From positions 1 to 10,257 of the forward strand of contig PSRF01000331.1 in the NCBI GenBank assembly GCA_003175865.1: DNA of 10,257 bases, given 5' to 3'. Shown in pieces: positions 6,378 through 10,257 of this stretch (positions are counted from its first letter, which is position 1; each line of letters opens with the position of its first letter). Source of the DNA: Blastocatellia bacterium. Its GTDB lineage: Bacteria; Acidobacteriota; Blastocatellia; Pyrinomonadales; Pyrinomonadaceae. Both the position numbers and the translations under genes were made by a program. Below the pieces are notes generated by a model. It saw only the letters and a program-made list of their open reading frames with translations, searched no databases and was not told the origin of the DNA.

Positions 6378-6425
6378 TCCTATTGACACCCGATAGGACA
6401 GAACTTATACTCCGGCTCCTATCGG
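6378..6425 (+). promoter_or_regulatory. padR promoter with three-half-site operator
   Basis: TTGACA (6383-6388), a 17-bp spacer and TATACT (6406-6411) form a near-consensus housekeeping promoter. Overlapping it are three related half-sites: TCCTATTG (6378-6385), CCGATAGGA (6390-6398, inverted) and TCCTATCGG (6417-6425). The second and third form a perfect 9-bp inverted repeat with an 18-bp gap that encloses the -10. The first and second form a closer repeat over the -35, with one mismatch. A dimer on either pair would block RNA polymerase. PadR proteins commonly repress their own operons, so PadR is the obvious ligand; that assignment is inference. Confidence 0.7.
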
Positions 6426-6439
6426 ATGACTAGAGGACA

Positions 6440-6772
6440 ATGAAAAAACAAAAAGCTGATCTGCTGCAAGGTACATTGGAACTCCTGGTGTTAAGACTAC
6501 TGCGTTCCGGAAGCATGAATGGTTGGGACATCATGCAACGCATTCAACTTTTGTCAGGCGAGGTCTTGAGCGTCACGCCGGGCGCTCTTTATCCAGCACT
6601 GCATAGACTTGAAGAGCGCGAGCTCATTTCGGCTACCTGGGGTCCCTCAGACAACAATCGTAAGGCCAAGTTCTACGATTTAACCGCTGCCGGCCGTAAG
6701 CAGCTCGACGCTGAACGAAAAGAGTGGGAACTATTTTCTGGTGCAGTCGCACTCATTCTTCGCGATGCATGA
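6440..6772 (+). CDS. PadR-family transcriptional repressor
   Basis: Compact 110-residue winged-helix repressor matching the Acidobacterial PadR type found beside ADOP permeases. The start KKQKADLLQGTLELLVLRLL is the typical helix 1. NGWDIMQRIQ and SVTPGALYPALHRLEERELI form the helix-turn-helix, and the wing carries NNRKAKFYDLTAAGRKQL. A short C-terminal helix (about 89-107) would form the dimer interface. The ATG follows AGAGGACA, a clear Shine-Dalgarno. The gene lies just downstream of a strong promoter overlapped by inverted repeats and 9 bp before the permease gene, so it most likely represses the two-gene unit. In better-known PadR systems the inducer is a small ligand such as a phenolic acid or a drug; none can be inferred here. 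Confidence 0.95.
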   Translation: MKKQKADLLQGTLELLVLRLLRSGSMNGWDIMQRIQLLSGEVLSVTPGALYPALHRLEERELISATWGPSDNNRKAKFYDLTAAGRKQLDAERKEWELFSGAVALILRDA

Positions 6773-6781
6773 GGTACTAGA

Positions 6782-9505
6782 GTGTTCATAAGTAGATTGA
6801 AACGTCGCTGGCGAGCCCTTATCAAAAAGAAAGACGTGGAACAGCACCTCGATGATGAATTGCGGTATCACATCGAACGGGATACTGCTCGCAATATTCA
6901 AAGCGGCATGAGCGCAGAGGATGCGCGATATGCGGCATTACGGTCATTCGGTAATTTCGATCAGTCAAAGGAAGAATGTCGCGATGCCTGGGGTGTGCGA
7001 CAAATCGAGAATCTAATTCAGGATCTTCGCTTTAGTACTCGTCTATTGGTTAAGAGCCCCACGTTTGCATTCCTCGCGATACTCACCTTGGCTCTTGGTA
7101 TTGGTGCGAACACAGCAATCTTCAGTCTGCTTGATGCGGTGATGCTCAGGTCACTGCCCGCAAAGAATCCAGAGGAACTCGTACTCTTTGGCAAAGCGCA
7201 AAGTGGCGGTTTGAATAACGGTTTTCCCAATGAGAGTTGGGATCTCTTTTCCTTTCCTTTCTACGAAATCGTCCGTCAACGCAGGGACCTCTTCCAGGAT
7301 GTCGGATCATTCTTGAGCATGACGTGGAATGTGCATGGCAAAACGAGCGATTCATCGGAGCCTAAAAAACTGGAGGTCCAACTTGTCTCCGGAAGCTACT
7401 TCCCTCTCCTTGGTTTGAATGCTCATCTCGGTAGACTGATCGGAAATGATGATGATCGAACCGTGGGCCAACATCCCGTCACTGTGGTGAGTTATGCATG
7501 GTGGCAACGCGAACTTGGCGGCGATCCAAACGTTGTCGGTAAAACGATCACTATCGACCAGACAACCTACACGATTATCGGGGTAGCACCAAAGAGCTTC
7601 ATTAGCACAACCGTGGGCCAAGGCACTGATTTGTGGATTCCTCTCGCGATGAGTCCGCAATTGCCACCGGCTCACTGGAATGGCCGTACCGATAAGCTGT
7701 TTCAAGATTTATATCTGATCGGCCGCTTGAACAACGGTGTATCCATTCAGCAAGCAAATGCGACTATCAATGTTCTTTTCAAACAGTTCCTACAGAATGT
7801 CGCTGGTTCGCAGCCTTCTGCTGAGCGACTGCAGGATATCGAACGCGCAAGCATTGAGTTGACGCCCGCAGGCAGAGGACTTGGTGGCATCCGAGGAAAG
7901 TTTGCGTTGCCGTTGAAGATTCTAATGGCGATCGTTGGTGTTGTGCTCCTAATCTCGTGCGCGAACGTTGCTAATCTTTTGCTAGCTCGCGGCGCGGCAC
8001 GACAGAAAGAATTTGGTGTTCGTATTGCATTAGGGTCAAGTCGAATGCGACTTGTTCGACAGATGTTAACTGAGAGTCTTTTGTTAGCGACCATCGGAGG
8101 GATAGCTGCCGTACTTCTCGCGTGGTGGGCAAGTCGCATGTTGTTAGTTATGGCTTCGGACCAGGCCGATTCGCTACCAATCGACGTCAGCCTCAATGCA
8201 AGGGTATTAGGCTTTGCTCTACTTGCGTCTTTACTCTCTGCGGTAATCTTCGGAGTTGCGCCGGCGTTTCGCACAACGAAGATTGATTTGAATAGAGGCC
8301 TTAAAGACGGAAAAGGGCCCGTCAATGCAACTTCACAAAGCAAACTGGCTAAGTCTTTTGTAGTCGCACAGGTTGCACTCTCATTGTTGTTGATGGTTGC
8401 CGCTGGACTCTTTGTTCGAACACTGATTAACCTGCAAAGTATTTCGACAGGCTTCGATCAACAGAACGTTACAATTTTCATGGTTGATAGCGCAGCGACG
8501 GGTTTCAAACCCGATCGTTACCCGCCTATGTTTCGCGAACTAGAGGAGAAGGTTAAAGCTTTACCAGGTGTCCAGGCGGATTCATTTTCCTTTTTCATAT
8601 TCAACCAGGGTGGCTGGAGTAGTCCAATCTTCACGCGTGATCCAACCCCACCACAGGGAGAGGCTCGCGTCGTGAACCAAAACATCATCGGGCCAGACTT
8701 CTTTACCACAATGGGTGTACCTGTTCTGTCGGGTAGAGCCTTTACTCATAACGATACAAACAAGACACAGAGTGTTGTCGTGGTTAGCGAAGCATTCGAG
8801 CGTAAATTCTTTCCTGGCAGTTCTGCAGTTGGCAAACGCTTTGGGGATGATGAAAAAAACACGGCCAAGTACGAAATTGTAGGCGTGGTTAAGGACGTCA
8901 AATACCATAACCTCACTGAGACTCCAAAACCGATGGTCTACTATACCCACGCTCAAGGGACTGGAGCGCTCGAAAACTTTGCTGTGAAGTTTTCAGGATC
9001 TCCGAGCAGCCTTATTCCTGAAATCAGAAAAGTGATTAAGTCGGTTAACAGCAATGTGCCGGTCGATGAGGTTGTGACACTATCTGATCACATTGGCCGT
9101 TCGCTCGTCTATCAAAAGTTGATCTCACGCTTGGCTCTTTTCTTTGGACTGCTCGCATTGCTAGTGGCCTGCCTTGGTCTGTATGGCGTTCTCTCGTACT
9201 CGGTAACTCAACGTACAAGTGAGATAGGTGTGCGTCTTGCACTCGGCGCCAGTACTTTCACGGTGTTGCGTTTGATTCTTAAAGACGGAATGAAACTTAC
9301 GCTCATTGGTGTGTTCCTCGGAATTGCCGGTGCGTACGGGCTTACACGACTAGTGGAGACACTGTTGTATGAAGTGAAGCCAGTTGATCCAACAACATTC
9401 ATCGCCGTCCCCGGCTTGCTAATCCTCGTTGCCTTAATTGCTTGTTACATTCCTGCCAGAAGAGCAGCCAGAGTCGATCCATTGATTGCCTTACGAAGTG
9501 AATGA
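6782..9505 (+). CDS. ADOP-type duplicated MacB/FtsX-like permease
   Basis: Membrane protein of 907 residues matching the Acidobacterial duplicated orphan permease layout. A cytoplasmic N-terminal prefix (about 1-85; DVEQHLDDELRYHIERD, then AEDARYAALRSFGNFDQ) leads into two MacB/FtsX-like halves. Likely membrane helices lie at about 93-119, 379-401, 428-451, 473-495, 523-544, 782-805, 836-857 and 872-892, four per half. Large extracytoplasmic MacB-PCD-like domains lie at about 120-375 and 545-780. The duplication shows in RQKEFGVRIALGSSRMRLVRQ and RTSEIGVRLALGASTFTVLR. The C-terminus PARRAARVDPLIALRSE is the family ending. The start is GTG, with GAGG 7 nt upstream overlapping the padR stop (TGAGG), which suggests coupling. 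There is no ABC ATPase gene next to it. Related MacB-type proteins couple ATP hydrolysis to periplasmic movements; whether this one borrows an ATPase is unknown, as is any substrate. Confidence 0.95.
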   Translation: MFISRLKRRWRALIKKKDVEQHLDDELRYHIERDTARNIQSGMSAEDARYAALRSFGNFDQSKEECRDAWGVRQIENLIQDLRFSTRLLVKSPTFAFLAILTLALGIGANTAIFSLLDAVMLRSLPAKNPEELVLFGKAQSGGLNNGFPNESWDLFSFPFYEIVRQRRDLFQDVGSFLSMTWNVHGKTSDSSEPKKLEVQLVSGSYFPLLGLNAHLGRLIGNDDDRTVGQHPVTVVSYAWWQRELGGDPNVVGKTITIDQTTYTIIGVAPKSFISTTVGQGTDLWIPLAMSPQLPPAHWNGRTDKLFQDLYLIGRLNNGVSIQQANATINVLFKQFLQNVAGSQPSAERLQDIERASIELTPAGRGLGGIRGKFALPLKILMAIVGVVLLISCANVANLLLARGAARQKEFGVRIALGSSRMRLVRQMLTESLLLATIGGIAAVLLAWWASRMLLVMASDQADSLPIDVSLNARVLGFALLASLLSAVIFGVAPAFRTTKIDLNRGLKDGKGPVNATSQSKLAKSFVVAQVALSLLLMVAAGLFVRTLINLQSISTGFDQQNVTIFMVDSAATGFKPDRYPPMFRELEEKVKALPGVQADSFSFFIFNQGGWSSPIFTRDPTPPQGEARVVNQNIIGPDFFTTMGVPVLSGRAFTHNDTNKTQSVVVVSEAFERKFFPGSSAVGKRFGDDEKNTAKYEIVGVVKDVKYHNLTETPKPMVYYTHAQGTGALENFAVKFSGSPSSLIPEIRKVIKSVNSNVPVDEVVTLSDHIGRSLVYQKLISRLALFFGLLALLVACLGLYGVLSYSVTQRTSEIGVRLALGASTFTVLRLILKDGMKLTLIGVFLGIAGAYGLTRLVETLLYEVKPVDPTTFIAVPGLLILVALIACYIPARRAARVDPLIALRSE

Positions 9506-9624
9506 TTAGGGCCACCTTAGCCGTCTAAATTGTCCTCCAACTCATACACATTAGAAGAGGAGTAAAGCTCCGGATTTGAAGACAGCGCCTCGCTCCCGTT
9601 CTGGTCAGATTTATCTGGCAATTC

Positions 9625-9653
9625 TTGATAACTTCGATCCGAGGTTGTATGAA
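9625..9653 (+). promoter_or_regulatory. Weak candidate promoter before the TPR gene
   Basis: TTGATA (9625-9630), 17 bp, TATGAA (9648-9653). This would start transcription only about 5 nt before the ATG at 9665, giving a nearly leaderless message. That agrees with the lack of a Shine-Dalgarno there. A small inverted repeat, CAGAT-TT-ATCTG (9606-9617), lies just upstream. Matches of this quality occur by chance. Confidence 0.3.
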
Positions 9654-9664
9654 CTGTCTTGCGT

Positions 9665-10257
9665 ATGGGCTTAATGAGCAAACTCTTCGGCAAGACAACA
9701 TCTCCGACGACTCCGGCTCCAAATGATCCCGCGAAAGACCCCAATCTAATTCGTGTCTTCGATAAATACGGCAAAGAGCTGTTCATTACTAAGGACGAGT
9801 GGCGCAGGAACGTATTGCCCGGTGCAATCCAATCTCACTGGAATCAGCCGGATGAACTCTACGGCGTAATAATCAACGCGATTCAAGACGGTCTACACCA
9901 GGACGTCCTTAACGCGGCTCGACAACTCTATTCAATCGATCCCAACCGCGTCAGAGCAACTTCCGCGTATGCATTCTTGCTGATTAAGGACGGCCAACTC
10001 GACGACGCGGGACGGATCCTTCAGTCTTACTTGGACCAAAACGGCGAGGATGCATTGGTGCTTATGAACCTCGCGCGCCTCTATGAAGAGAGGAAGCAAA
10101 CGCAGAAGTCGGAAGAGACACTCTGGCGAGCTGTTGAAATTGATCCAAATCATGACAACGGATTGTTGTGGTACGCAAGTATTCAAGAAGAACGCGGAGG
10201 AAAAGCTGCTCGCATTAACGCGTTGAAAAGAATCGCTGCTCTTCCTGGCAGTTGGCG
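9665..10257 (+). CDS. TPR-repeat protein (partial, runs off the window)
   Basis: An open frame from ATG at 9665 continues without a stop to the right edge: 197 codons plus two bases. After a short N-terminal tail (MGLMSKLFGK and a Thr/Pro-rich linker) comes DPNLIRVFDKYGKELFITKDEW, then helical pairs that read as TPR-like units at about residues 62-93, 96-127 and 130-161. Each ends near a D/E-P-N turn or a GQLDDA or SEETLWRA helix. TPR proteins serve as protein-binding scaffolds; the partner is unknown. There is no signal peptide or membrane helix in the visible part, so it is probably cytoplasmic. Starts at 9659 (TTG) or 9674 (second ATG) are possible, and none has a strong Shine-Dalgarno. 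It follows the permease gene by 159 bp on the same strand, but coding style and lack of coupling suggest a separate gene. Confidence 0.85.
   Translation, partial: MGLMSKLFGKTTSPTTPAPNDPAKDPNLIRVFDKYGKELFITKDEWRRNVLPGAIQSHWNQPDELYGVIINAIQDGLHQDVLNAARQLYSIDPNRVRATSAYAFLLIKDGQLDDAGRILQSYLDQNGEDALVLMNLARLYEERKQTQKSEETLWRAVEIDPNHDNGLLWYASIQEERGGKAARINALKRIAALPGSW

Noticed and set aside
7747..8343. Antisense open frame of 198 codons within the permease gene
   Set aside because: It lies opposite a well-supported coding sequence, its translation shows no domain or coherent hydrophobic pattern, and it lacks a ribosome binding site context.
9517..9786. Minus-strand open frames across the permease-TPR gap
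   Set aside because: They overlap the start of the TPR coding region and show no family resemblance.

Overview
The window looks like chromosomal DNA of an Acidobacteriota species, probably of the Blastocatellia/Pyrinomonadaceae type. The main reason is the pair at 6440-9505: a short PadR-family repressor followed by a ~900-residue MacB/FtsX-like permease with no ATPase. This is the arrangement of the Acidobacterial PadR family and the Acidobacterial duplicated orphan permease (ADOP) family. Moderate GC content and dispersed GC-rich hairpin repeats fit but do not prove it. The genus is an inference.

Layout. On the minus strand (read right to left), 3484 to 39 is a signalling operon. It encodes a membrane histidine kinase, an OmpR/PhoB-type response regulator and a SpoIIE/RsbU-type PP2C phosphatase whose start codon overlaps the regulator's stop (ATGA). 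Upstream of the kinase lies an array of four TTAACA-like hexamers in 10-11 bp steps, placed 10 bp before a -10-like hexamer, as in Pho-type activator-dependent promoters. The kinase-regulator gap holds two inverted copies of a ~36-bp repeat. A third copy abuts the phosphatase stop codon at the window edge. Each copy forms a GC-rich hairpin, and the stem sequence covaries between copies.

At 3485-3838 a gene-free stretch carries the kinase promoter, a 31-bp inverted repeat and a GC-rich hairpin. Then, still on the minus strand, come msrA (an exported methionine sulfoxide reductase A, possibly a lipoprotein, with a single catalytic Cys) and an exported type-B carboxylesterase.

The strand switches at about 6225-6439. 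Rightward, a near-consensus promoter (TTGACA, 17 bp, TATACT) overlapped by three TCCTATCG-type half-sites drives padR and the coupled ADOP permease gene, a likely autoregulated unit. At 9665 a TPR-repeat protein begins and runs off the right end.

I see no CRISPR array, transposase, tRNA, rRNA or obvious defence system. The genes belong to known families. What stands out is the regulatory DNA: the covarying repeat family inside and beside the signalling operon, the Pho-box-like array, the three-half-site PadR operator and the joining of a two-component system to a partner-switching phosphatase.
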